A DNA stretch of 64,000 nt from CAUZWH01 sp965224275. GTDB lineage: Bacteria; Pseudomonadota; Alphaproteobacteria; SHVV01. Of this stretch, positions 26,861 to 34,623 are shown piece by piece. The stretch is taken from the NCBI GenBank assembly GCA_965224275.1, contig CBDCYR010000002.1, forward strand, positions 124,001 through 188,000, written 5' to 3'. Within the stretch, counting starts at the first letter, position 1; each line of letters opens with the position of its first letter. A program made the translations under genes and the position numbers. Under the pieces are notes generated by a model. It was not told where the DNA came from. It saw nothing but the letters and a program-made list of their open reading frames with translations, and made no database searches.

Positions 26861-26889
26861 AAGCCTCGGATTTGCCGGGGCTTTTTTTT
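26861..26889 (+). terminator. Rho-independent terminator
   Basis: A 9-bp stem (AAGCCTCGG paired with CCGGGGCTT, one T-G wobble) with a five-base loop ATTTG is followed by a run of eight T (the stem's last two plus six more). It starts 22 nt after the stop codon of the binding-protein gene. Confidence 0.9.
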
Positions 26890-27147
26890 CGTTGAGACTG
26901 ACCGTCGCGATTGGCGGACACGTCGCAGTCACAGACCATTACTTTGCGTTTTCTACGCCTTCGTTGCCCGAGACGATGAACAGGTCGAGTTCGCGATCTC
27001 GTCGTTGATGTCGAGGTTGCTTGGTCGCTGCTTCCGGCCGCCGCAACGCGCGGTTCAATCCGGTGCGGGATGGTGTTGTAGAGTTGTTGCAGGGCCGCGC
27101 GGCGGCACTTGATTGCCGTCTTTCGCGGTTCGCAGACCAGTTTTTTT
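26890..27147. other. Non-coding stretch with a possible remnant of a second aldo/keto reductase 3' end
   Basis: No intact gene is present here. Around 27,047-27,080 the DNA resembles the 3' end of the neighbouring aldo/keto reductase (27,187-27,223): GAACGCGCGGTTCAAT versus CAACGCGCGGTTCAAT. The inferred residues LNRALRRPEA compare with LNRAFRQAEA on the minus strand. It looks like the stub of a deleted tandem paralogue. Confidence 0.4.
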
Positions 27148-28080
27148 CTATCGTTGCCCGAGCCAGGCTTCGCCAGACGTTGCTTCTGCTTGCCGGAACG
27201 CGCGGTTCAATTCGGCGACGATGGTCGCGTCGAGCGCGCCCTTTTCGGCGATCGCGATGTTGGCCTCGACATGCGACAGTTTCGTGGTGCCTACGATCGC
27301 TGTGCTTACCGTTGATTGCGAGAGCGTGTACCGCAGCGCGATCTCGGGCCACACCGCAGGTCTGTCACTGTCAAACCCCAAGTCTTCCGCCAATAGGGCC
27401 ATTCGTGCAAAACGCTCGGTATACGCTTTTGCGTATCCCGCGTAGATGCCTTCCTGTTCGGACAGCGCCTTCCAGGCGCCGTTGGCAACGGGCCGCTTCG
27501 CGATCACGCCTACATTGTGCCGCCCGGCGTGTGGAAGAACGTTTGTGATATTGGCTTGATCACAGAAGTTGATCGACGTTTCGATAATCGAGACGGTAGC
27601 GAGTCCGGCTGCAAACGCGGCTGTTTCATTGTCTCCGGAATAGCCGACATGGCGCACCTTGCCGGCGTCTTGAGCGGCGGTTAGCGCGCCCATTGCATCG
27701 CCGGCTTCCAGGACGTCCATTTCGCATGAATGCAATAGCATTATGTCGAGATGGTCGGTTCGCAGGCGACGCAGCGCGCGATCCACGGTCTGTGTGATTG
27801 CTTGCGGCGACCATGCTGCACCATCGATGTCGTCAAATGCCTGACCACATTTCGACAATAAAACATATTCGTCGCGACGCGGGCTGATGGCCTCACCGAT
27901 CAAGACTTCGGAACCACTGTAGCTGGCCGCGGTGTCGATGAAATTGACGCCGCTATCGAGCAACGTGTTGAGAATTATGGTCGCTTCGCGCTGGTCCGTC
28001 GCAAGGTAGCCGACCGGCGCACCGCCAAATCCTAGTACGGATACATCAATGCCTGTTTTACCGAGCGTACGAGTTTCCAT
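27148..28080 (-). CDS. Aldo/keto reductase
   Basis: The 310-aa (beta/alpha)8 NAD(P)H-dependent reductase starts at METRTLGKTGIDVSVLGFGG. The catalytic tetrad is visible as Asp and Tyr in FIDTAASYSGSE, Lys in VLLSKCG and His in IMLLHSCEMD. The frame extends 72 nt further upstream, with another possible ATG at 28,098, but the usual family start favours 28,080. No ribosome site is decisive. It resembles the pyridoxal/L-galactose dehydrogenase branch. It lies alone between a short intergenic remnant of a similar gene and a small membrane ORF. Confidence 0.85.
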   Translation of the reverse strand: METRTLGKTGIDVSVLGFGGAPVGYLATDQREATIILNTLLDSGVNFIDTAASYSGSEVLIGEAISPRRDEYVLLSKCGQAFDDIDGAAWSPQAITQTVDRALRRLRTDHLDIMLLHSCEMDVLEAGDAMGALTAAQDAGKVRHVGYSGDNETAAFAAGLATVSIIETSINFCDQANITNVLPHAGRHNVGVIAKRPVANGAWKALSEQEGIYAGYAKAYTERFARMALLAEDLGFDSDRPAVWPEIALRYTLSQSTVSTAIVGTTKLSHVEANIAIAEKGALDATIVAELNRAFRQAEATSGEAWLGQR

Positions 28081-28258
28081 CTTCGCGGCCGCCACCATCG
28101 ATAGTGAATGCAAAGGCAACCTAGCGTGCCGGTGGGTTGTTTCAAAATCCACCTACTCCTTCGGGATAATACCGATGCCCCATTATCAAAATCGGCGTGA
28201 GGGTTTACGCTGATACCCGAGTACGATGTTATCGTTCGTCTCGGGGGGATGCACTGCA

Positions 28259-28408
28259 ATGAAAGTGGATACGCTGATCCGGCACTACACGCGCGCATCC
28301 TATGTGCTGTCCGCGGTTTGGGTCGCTTGGGCGGGCGTTTCGTGGGCCATGTATTTCTTGGCCGATATGAGCGAAAAACCGCTCTGGTGGGGTGGCTATT
28401 GGTGGTGA
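28259..28408 (+). CDS. Small single-pass membrane protein (49 aa)
   Basis: A short frame starting MKVDTLIRHYTRASYVLSAV has one hydrophobic helix (YVLSAVWVAWAGVSWAMYFL) and an aromatic tail ending GGYWW. A G-rich GGGGGGAT sits about 10 nt upstream of the ATG. It faces away from the aldo/keto reductase gene. No family recognised; membrane-protein composition and a ribosome-like site are the only support. Confidence 0.5.
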   Translation: MKVDTLIRHYTRASYVLSAVWVAWAGVSWAMYFLADMSEKPLWWGGYWW

Positions 28409-28635
28409 TCGTCGACTACCCGCAGAACCAAGCCGTTTTCTGCCTGAGCAGGCTACTTAAACCCATCACTCCCTCAAGCTAATTGTGCTGCCGCCACGAC
28501 CCTGAGTCGCGCGGTTATCAACGGATTCGAGGGTCGGTCTGAGCACCGATCGGCGAGAATTCCGTATTTAGATCAATTTTATTCTGCAATGTGAATATTT
28601 TCTATTGATCTGCACATAGACCACCCCCATGTTAA

Positions 28636-28689
28636 GATCACCATTATATCGTTACCTGATAATAATAGTTTTAAATAGTGATGGTGATC
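28636..28689. promoter_or_regulatory. A+T-rich promoter region with inverted repeat GATCACCAT / ATGGTGATC
   Basis: A perfect 9-base inverted repeat (28,636-28,644 and 28,681-28,689) flanks 36 bases of A+T-rich DNA immediately before the ATG at 28,692. The upstream 100 nt are far richer in A+T than the rest of the window. It could be a regulator site or a leader hairpin sequestering the start of the acetyltransferase gene. Confidence 0.45.
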
Positions 28690-28691
28690 AC

Positions 28692-29258
28692 ATGTTGGAA
28701 TTTGAGGGAACTAAGGCAACCACCAGCGCACTCAAGCAAAGCGGTAACCTGGTTATTCGTCACGCTCAAGCCTCAGATATTGAGGCCGGTGTTTTACTCG
28801 GTCGTGAACTCCACGCCGATGCAACCGTCGAATTGATGCCGTTTGATCGCGAGAAAATTAGCCGGTTGGCCAGAGGTTGGGTCACGTCACGCAGTTACAA
28901 CGTTTTGGTGGCCGAGGAGACCGACACGGCTCGCCACGAAACCTGGCCCACAAGCTTGCGCGAGGCGCGCTTACGGCGGCTCGAAGATACCGTTGGCTTT
29001 TTCGTCGGCCATCGCTACCGCAACCCCAACAGTAGTGACTGGCTAGCCAGCGACGTAACGATGTTCGTACGTGAAAACGACCAAGGCTATCTCGCCGCTG
29101 CACGAATGATTTTGCAGTTTATCGATTGGGCCCGTGAAACCGGCTGCCGGGAAGTCTGTTTGGGATCGTCGAGCGGTTACATCATTCGCAAAGCCGGCCT
29201 CGATCACGAGTGGCTCGGTCTGGAACAGATGGGCCCTTATTACAAAGGGCGGTTCTAG
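28692..29258 (+). CDS. GNAT-like acetyltransferase
   Basis: The 188-aa protein has the general GNAT layout: an N-terminal LVIRHAQASDIEAGVLLGRELH, a beta-strand NVLVAEE, then GFFVGHRYR, the strand SDVTMFVREND and an acetyl-CoA-like helix region RMILQFIDWARETGC before VCLGSSSG. It is similar to GNAT domains found in phage and plasmid genomes. Start at the ATG of MLEFEGTKATTS; a more upstream in-frame start (28,629) lies in the A+T-rich leader. The acceptor substrate is unknown. A family-B unknown gene follows 67 nt later. Confidence 0.72.
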   Translation: MLEFEGTKATTSALKQSGNLVIRHAQASDIEAGVLLGRELHADATVELMPFDREKISRLARGWVTSRSYNVLVAEETDTARHETWPTSLREARLRRLEDTVGFFVGHRYRNPNSSDWLASDVTMFVRENDQGYLAAARMILQFIDWARETGCREVCLGSSSGYIIRKAGLDHEWLGLEQMGPYYKGRF

Positions 29259-29325
29259 GCGCAACTGCCTCGTCCGTTCTTTGTCCGCAGAAGACATTTC
29301 GGGATTCAAGCAAAGGATTGAAATC

Positions 29326-29613
29326 ATGAGCACCGCTGACGAAATCGACGACGAAGAACTTGAGAGACTCATTCAATTCGCCAAGGCCCAGGGCAACGAG
29401 TTCTCCTCATGGCTTGCGAAATGGCGCGATGCCGAACTCGCGGGTTACCCGGCCGAGGCAATCCTAACCGCCTGCCTGACGGCTTCGTTGGTGCCGGTGG
29501 CTGATATTTTACTCCAGCGTGATCCTCAGGAACCGACCGGCGACGATGTCGGCGACGTCTCGAACGCGTTGCGCTGCATGCTGCACGGGCGCATGCTAAC
29601 CAGCGGAGGCTAG
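29326..29613 (+). CDS. Small helical protein of unknown family B, copy 1
   Basis: The 95-aa acidic protein has no recognised domain. It is clearly homologous to the protein at 53,719: both share IDD-ELERL-Q, a WR-A-LA-YP segment, TA-L-ASLVPVAD, and a C-terminal LR-MLH-R-L. AAAGGA lies about 7 nt before the ATG at 29,326. It is predicted to be mostly alpha-helical and cytoplasmic. Copy 2 overlaps a family-A membrane protein gene, but copy 1 stands after a GNAT-like gene. Confidence 0.75.
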   Translation: MSTADEIDDEELERLIQFAKAQGNEFSSWLAKWRDAELAGYPAEAILTACLTASLVPVADILLQRDPQEPTGDDVGDVSNALRCMLHGRMLTSGG

Positions 29614-29685
29614 GTTTGGAGTCCGCGCCGGTAACGGCCAGGTCGCTGTTTGTAGCCCCCTCGGCAAGCCTTTTATGGAACCACC

Positions 29686-30312
29686 ATGTCGTTGGAGTTG
29701 TGGCTCGCATTTGCCTTAGCGAGTAGCGCGCTACTCGCCGTACCCGGCCCCACGGTCATGATTGTCGTGAGCTACGCACTCGGCCGAGGCCGGTCAAGCG
29801 CCTGGGCCACGGTACCCGCAGTCGCGCTGGGCGATCTCACCGCGATGACCATCTCGCTGCTGGGTGCCGGAGCTATTCTTGCCGCCTCCGCCACCCTTTT
29901 CACGGTCGTTAAGATCGTCGGCGCCGTCTACCTGGTGTGGCTGGGCATTCAGCTATGGCGAAGCCCGCCCTCGCTCGATGCCGTAACCGCCAAGCGGGTG
30001 GATGCCAACAGCGGACAGATGTTTTGGAATTGCTATGTCGTCACGACATTCAATCCCAAGGGAATTGTCTTCTTCATTGCGTTTGTACCGCAGTTCATCG
30101 ATCAGAACGCCCCACTGCTCGAGCAATTCATTATCCTGATAGCCACCTTTGTAATCCTGGGGGCTGCGAATGTCGTTATTTGGGCCCTGCTCGCGAGCGA
30201 GATGCGCGCACGTTTTCAGCGTCAATCGACGCTTCGCCTGGCCAATCGAATTGGCGCCAGCTTCCTAATCGGTGCTGGCCTGCTTACCGCATTGGCCCGT
30301 CGCTCGACCTGA
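29686..30312 (+). CDS. LysE/RhtB-family amino-acid or metabolite exporter
   Basis: This 208-aa protein has six predicted membrane helices and the family pattern: PGPTVMIVVSYALGRGRSS near the start, then VYLVWLGIQLWRS and FNPKGIVFFIAFVPQFID. It exports amino acids or related small molecules across the inner membrane. Its 3' end overlaps the convergent MFS gene by 29 bp. Confidence 0.9.
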   Translation: MSLELWLAFALASSALLAVPGPTVMIVVSYALGRGRSSAWATVPAVALGDLTAMTISLLGAGAILAASATLFTVVKIVGAVYLVWLGIQLWRSPPSLDAVTAKRVDANSGQMFWNCYVVTTFNPKGIVFFIAFVPQFIDQNAPLLEQFIILIATFVILGAANVVIWALLASEMRARFQRQSTLRLANRIGASFLIGAGLLTALARRST

Positions 30313-31492
30313 TCAAGAGCGCTAGCAACAGGGCCACCAGCGCCAGTCCGACCATAAGTTGAAGGATAAGGTCGTAGCTGCCGTGGGCGTCGAAAACGAC
30401 GCCGCCGACATAGGCGCCCAGACCGCCGAACCCATTGTGCACCATAGTAATGAGTCCATTGATCGTACCGAGGTTGGTGGTGCCGAAATGCTCCCGCGTG
30501 TAGACCGCCGTCAGCGGCGCTGTAATCCAGAACGTCATTCCGTAGATCAGGGCGAAGCCGACGATAGCGAAGGTGGCATCGCTCGCGGCGGCGAGCGCGA
30601 AAATCAGTGCTCGCACCACAAAACAGAGCACAGTTGGCACGATCGGCCCAAATCGATCCGAGAGATAACCCGACCCAAGCACCCCGATCAGGCCGAATAA
30701 CCCCATGAACGCGAACACGTTACCGGCCAGGACGTCACTGAGCCCCTGATCGCGCGCAAATGCGACCATGTGCGTCGCGACGAAGTGGTCTTGAAATCCG
30801 CAAATTCCGAACATCGCGACCAGCAACCAAAACGGCCGGGCGCGAAGAACGTCGCGAAGCCCCGCATCGACCAACGGCGACGCTGGCGCGTTGGCCCGCG
30901 CGGTGCCGGCCGGCGCATCGTTTTTGCCGGGCGAGATCGCGAAGAACGTCATCGGCAGGATTAGAACGGCGCCGGCGATCCCAAGGGCGACAAAGGAGCC
31001 GCGCCAGCCCAGGGTATCGAGCTGCGACGTTAGCGCGAGGATAATGACAAGCTGCCCGATCCCCATCCCCGACACAGCGATGCTATTGGCGATGCCGAGA
31101 CGGTGGGGAAACCAGCGGCTGACTATCACGGCAACCGTCGGCGTCGAGGTACATGCGCTGGCTGCGCCGTAGAGAAACCCATACAGCGCGATGGCTTGCC
31201 AGGGCGCGTCGATCACGCCCATAAGCGCAATGCCGAGGCAGGCGAGCACTAACGATGGCGCCAACACGGCGCGTGTGTCGTAGCGGTCGACCAGGCGGCC
31301 GGCAAATGGGAGGGCAAGCGACGACACCACCAGAAAAACCAGGACCGCAGACGACAACGTGGCGCGGCTCCAACCGAGGTCGTCGCTCATCGGACCCAGC
31401 GTCAGGCCCATGACGAAGCGCGAACCGCCGTGGAACAGCATTAACATGAAGCCGGCGGCGAGCACGATTAAGGCGGGATTGAATCGCTTCAC
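30284..31492 (-). CDS. MFS transporter
   Basis: The 402-aa protein has twelve predicted membrane helices and an intracellular loop with PFAGRLVDRYDTRAVL, plus the second-half repeat SGYLSDRFGP. It belongs to the oxalate/formate antiporter-like or monocarboxylate-like group by general pattern (start FMLMLFHGGSRFVMGLTLGP). Probable uptake of an organic acid; the substrate is not readable. It is convergent with LysE and divergent from an aldo/keto reductase. Confidence 0.88.
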   Translation of the reverse strand: MKRFNPALIVLAAGFMLMLFHGGSRFVMGLTLGPMSDDLGWSRATLSSAVLVFLVVSSLALPFAGRLVDRYDTRAVLAPSLVLACLGIALMGVIDAPWQAIALYGFLYGAASACTSTPTVAVIVSRWFPHRLGIANSIAVSGMGIGQLVIILALTSQLDTLGWRGSFVALGIAGAVLILPMTFFAISPGKNDAPAGTARANAPASPLVDAGLRDVLRARPFWLLVAMFGICGFQDHFVATHMVAFARDQGLSDVLAGNVFAFMGLFGLIGVLGSGYLSDRFGPIVPTVLCFVVRALIFALAAASDATFAIVGFALIYGMTFWITAPLTAVYTREHFGTTNLGTINGLITMVHNGFGGLGAYVGGVVFDAHGSYDLILQLMVGLALVALLLALLIRSSDGPMR

Positions 31493-31651
31493 GTCGACCT
31501 ACGCTAAACGGGAGCCGTATTTGGGCGGAACCACATTGTGGGCGCGCCTGATCGGCGAAGCAATGGCACGGGATGACAGGTGCCGTCGTGGTGTTAGACC
31601 GCAACCGACGCGGCTTCTATCATGCGGGCGAGGCGGAACCCAAGGTAAGCC

Positions 31652-32680
31652 ATGGAACAGCGCGCCCTCGGCCATAGCGGAATCAAAGTCTCGCCCCTGT
31701 GCCTGGGTGCGATGACTTTCGGCACGACCAACGAAACCTCGATGATGTATCAGATCGACTGCGACGAGCCGACGTCAGTTGCGATCATGGACCGCGCGCT
31801 CGAGTCCGGCATCAACTTCATCGATACCGCCAACGTCTACGGCAACCGCGACGGCCTGTTCGAGACTGTCGTCGGAAAGTGGCTCACAGCCTCGAAAAAC
31901 CGCGATGGTGTAGTCCTGGCGACCAAGTTCCGGGGCAGCATGGGCGCCGGTCCTTTCAACGGCGGCGCCTCGCGGCTTCATATCGTACGCGCGGTTGAGG
32001 ATAGTTTGCGCCGGCTCAACACCGACCGTATCGATCTCTACCAGATCCACATGCAAGACATTGATACGCCGGAGGAGGAGACGTTGCGCGCGCTCGACGA
32101 TCTCGTACGCCAGGGCAAAGTGCTTTATCTCGGGGCCAGCAACTACGCCGCCTATCGGCTCGTCAACAGCATGTGGCTGAGCGAGACCCGACATCTCGAG
32201 CGGTTCATAACCCTGCAAGCGCAATACAGCCTGATCTCCCGCGAACTCGAGCGCGAATTGGTACCGGCCTGCCGCGAATTTTCACTCGGGATTCTGCCGT
32301 GGTCGCCACTCGCCGGCGGCTTCCTGACGGGCAAATGGCAACGTGGAAACAAGCCCCCAGACGGGTCGCGCCTTGCCAAATGGACTGAACGCTATGGGCG
32401 TTACGATAGCGAGCGCGGCTGGCGTATCATTGATGCAATCGTCGAGGTCGCGCGCCAAACCAACGCGACCCCGAGCCAAGTGTCGCTAGCGTGGTTGTTG
32501 GCTCAACCACATGTCTCGTCGGTGATTTTCGGGGCCCGATCGCTGGAGCAACTGGAGGATAATTTGGGCGCCGCTGAACTCGAACTCTCTGACGGGCACC
32601 TCGCCGCTCTCGATCAGGCCAGCGCATTCGAACTCGGCTATCCCTATGAAATGATTCAGCAATATCAGGGACCCTGGTAG
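31652..32680 (+). CDS. Aldo/keto reductase
   Basis: The 342-aa protein has the catalytic tetrad: Asp and Tyr in INFIDTANVYGN, Lys in VLATKFRGS and His in LYQIHMQD. It fits the YajO/potassium-channel-beta-like NADPH-dependent branch, starting MEQRALGHSGIKVSPLCLG. AAGG sits about 8 nt before the ATG. A cupin gene follows 29 nt later, probably in the same transcript. It belongs to a different subfamily from the reductase at 27,148. Confidence 0.9.
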   Translation: MEQRALGHSGIKVSPLCLGAMTFGTTNETSMMYQIDCDEPTSVAIMDRALESGINFIDTANVYGNRDGLFETVVGKWLTASKNRDGVVLATKFRGSMGAGPFNGGASRLHIVRAVEDSLRRLNTDRIDLYQIHMQDIDTPEEETLRALDDLVRQGKVLYLGASNYAAYRLVNSMWLSETRHLERFITLQAQYSLISRELERELVPACREFSLGILPWSPLAGGFLTGKWQRGNKPPDGSRLAKWTERYGRYDSERGWRIIDAIVEVARQTNATPSQVSLAWLLAQPHVSSVIFGARSLEQLEDNLGAAELELSDGHLAALDQASAFELGYPYEMIQQYQGPW

Positions 32681-32709
32681 AGCGGGCCGTAGCGACAGGA
32701 GGCACGAAA

Positions 32710-33108
32710 ATGAGCGATCAGCAATTCTCGTTCGCGACCAGCTTGGCTAAAAACGCGACATTCAAAGAAGGCCTCAGAGATTTTATGGAGTATCGGGATC
32801 TCGGGGTTGCTGACGCGACCAACGGTCGTTACCGGGCGCACGTCATCCGGATCAAGAAAGGTGCCAGCACGGATGGCCTGCACAGCACCGGTCTACATCA
32901 GCATGATCTCGATTTCCAGATGATCTACATCCTCAAAGGGTGGATTCGCTTCATCTATGAGGGTCAGGGCGAACGCACATTCGGCCCCGGCGATTGCTGC
33001 CTGCAACCGCCCGGAATCGTTCACAACGAGATCGAATGTTCCGATGATCTCGAACTGATCGAAATCACATCGCCGGCCCAGTATGAAACAGCCGCCGTCG
33101 AGAAATGA
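32710..33108 (+). CDS. Cupin-domain protein
   Basis: The 132-aa single cupin barrel has LHQHDLDFQMIYILKGW as motif 1 and GDCCLQPPGIVHNEIE as motif 2. Motif 1 keeps two His but lacks the usual Glu in its standard place, so metal binding may differ from the cupin at 10,826. AGGAGG lies about 7 nt before the ATG. It is downstream of an aldo/keto reductase. Function unknown. Confidence 0.85.
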   Translation: MSDQQFSFATSLAKNATFKEGLRDFMEYRDLGVADATNGRYRAHVIRIKKGASTDGLHSTGLHQHDLDFQMIYILKGWIRFIYEGQGERTFGPGDCCLQPPGIVHNEIECSDDLELIEITSPAQYETAAVEK

Positions 33109-33378
33109 AGATCTTGCCCCACTTGGGGGTGAATTAGACACGCCAACCGGCGACCCATTGTTTGGCGAGGACTTCGAAGTTTCGTTTCGTGGCGCTCCAG
33201 CAAGATAATGCGGCATGGGATCGCGATGTGATCGGCGAACCTCTCGCCGCATCGCTAAGGCGTTACCAGGTCTAGCCGCCGCAACGATTGGTCGCTTTCG
33301 CGTCTAACGAGGCCCGGTTGGTTAGCGACAGTGCCTCCATCGACTAGAATGCGTATCGTATTCGAGACGGAGGGTTGC

Positions 33379-33795
33379 ATGACAGATATCAGTTCAAGTG
33401 GCGAGCGACGCTTGCTTCACACGATGATCAGGGTAAAGGACCTGGATAAGTCGCTGGACTTCTACCAACGCCTGCTCGGCATGAGCTTGCTGCGCCAGAC
33501 CGACTACCCGGACGGGAAGTTCACCAATACCTTCGTTGGCTACGGAGACGAACGATCCAACACCGTCATCGAGCTGACCCACAATTGGGAGCAAGCAGAA
33601 CCCTACGCCCAAGGATCCGGTTGGGGTCACTTGGCGATCGCTGTTGGCGATATTTACGCGGAATGCGAACGGCTAGAAAATGAAGGCGTGACCATCGCTC
33701 GCCCGCCGGGACCGATGAAACACGGGTCCACGGTTGTTATCGCCTTCATCGTTGATCCGGATGGCTACAAGATCGAATTGATCGAACAGGGTTAG
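33379..33795 (+). CDS. gloA: Lactoylglutathione lyase (glyoxalase I)
   Basis: The 138-aa protein has the four metal ligands of glyoxalase I: His in LLHTMIRVKDLDKSLDFY, Glu in TVIELTHNW, His in GWGHLAIAV and Glu in YKIELIEQ. It isomerises the hemithioacetal of methylglyoxal and glutathione. The length without inserts suits the nickel-type bacterial class. The ATG at 33,379 has GGAGGG 6 nt upstream; earlier in-frame starts are not supported. Its stop codon is one base from that of the convergent PqqC-like gene. Confidence 0.9.
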   Translation: MTDISSSGERRLLHTMIRVKDLDKSLDFYQRLLGMSLLRQTDYPDGKFTNTFVGYGDERSNTVIELTHNWEQAEPYAQGSGWGHLAIAVGDIYAECERLENEGVTIARPPGPMKHGSTVVIAFIVDPDGYKIELIEQG

Positions 33796-33796
33796 G

Positions 33797-34531
33797 CTAC
33801 TGGTAGTGCTGATAGCTCATCCACTGGCGGTAATAGAGATCGTTGGTGTGGGCCACCGTAAAACGCAACTTGTTCTGCATATCGGCCGACTGGCAGTAGC
33901 GCTCGAACGTGCGCGGACCGAGGCTGCCGTGCTCCTGTTCGACGTGCGAGGCATGCACGGCAATCGACTGCAGACCCCATTCGCTGATTTCGTAGTTGGC
34001 TCGCAGGGCTTTTTCGACCTTTGAGAAACACAGCGGATTGATGCGCTCCGCCGAGAACGACACCGCCGCGATCGCTTCGGGCAAGCTGCGCTGGGTCATG
34101 ACAACCTCAAACCAATGGGCCAAGGCCCAGGTTTCCATTTTCACGTCTTCGGTGGTGCGGCGCTGCTCGTCCCAACCGAGTTCGGTAAACGTGCGTTCGA
34201 ACAATTCGACGTGACCTGCGGTACCGGATTCTGATCCGGTTTCCTCTTCGCTGAGATTGTCGAGGATCATCACCCGCAGGTCGTCATCAGGGCATTTGGC
34301 ATACATCGCGCCCATCAGGATATTGCTGGGATTGGCCCAACGCGTTATCTGATAGATCCACCCGGCAATCTGCTCGCGCGAGAGCTCGCCTTTCTCCATT
34401 TCCTGGATAACCGGATGATCGAGCCGGTTCTGATCAGGTCGGGAAAGGATTTCGTCGAGTTCCTCGATGAGCTCGGGGATTGGGATCGGATCGTCACGGT
34501 AAGTAACGCCGTCGATTGCATCTGGGTACAT
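33797..34531 (-). CDS. PqqC/TenA-like (haem-oxygenase-fold) protein
   Basis: This 244-aa all-helical protein starts at MYPDAIDGVTY (GGAGGAAC just upstream). LSREQIAGWIYQI, NLSEEETGSESGTAGHVELF and AVHASHVEQEHG match the PqqC/CADD-like haem-oxygenase fold, including acidic and His residues suitable for a diiron centre. No other pqq genes are present, so PQQ synthesis is unlikely. It is 92 nt downstream of a Rieske oxygenase, so an oxidase-type step in the same pathway is a reasonable inference. Confidence 0.82.
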   Translation of the reverse strand: MYPDAIDGVTYRDDPIPIPELIEELDEILSRPDQNRLDHPVIQEMEKGELSREQIAGWIYQITRWANPSNILMGAMYAKCPDDDLRVMILDNLSEEETGSESGTAGHVELFERTFTELGWDEQRRTTEDVKMETWALAHWFEVVMTQRSLPEAIAAVSFSAERINPLCFSKVEKALRANYEISEWGLQSIAVHASHVEQEHGSLGPRTFERYCQSADMQNKLRFTVAHTNDLYYRQWMSYQHYQ

Positions 34532-34623
34532 GCACTGTTCCTCCAACGTGGCATTCTCGCCATGGTTACGCGGTTCGACCATGGCGTCAACGATCAGTCG
34601 TCGGGCTCAGCCGCCCGAAGAAA

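Noticed and set aside
26939..27352. 137-aa minus-strand frame overlapping the aldo/keto reductase 3' end
   Set aside because: Overlaps a real gene in another frame and has no protein-like core; only its similarity to the reductase end was kept as a remnant.
33109..33378. Possible transposase tail on the minus strand (RNFEVLAKQWVAGWRV before a stop codon)
   Set aside because: Too short to assign to any family; no terminal repeats or other remnant nearby.
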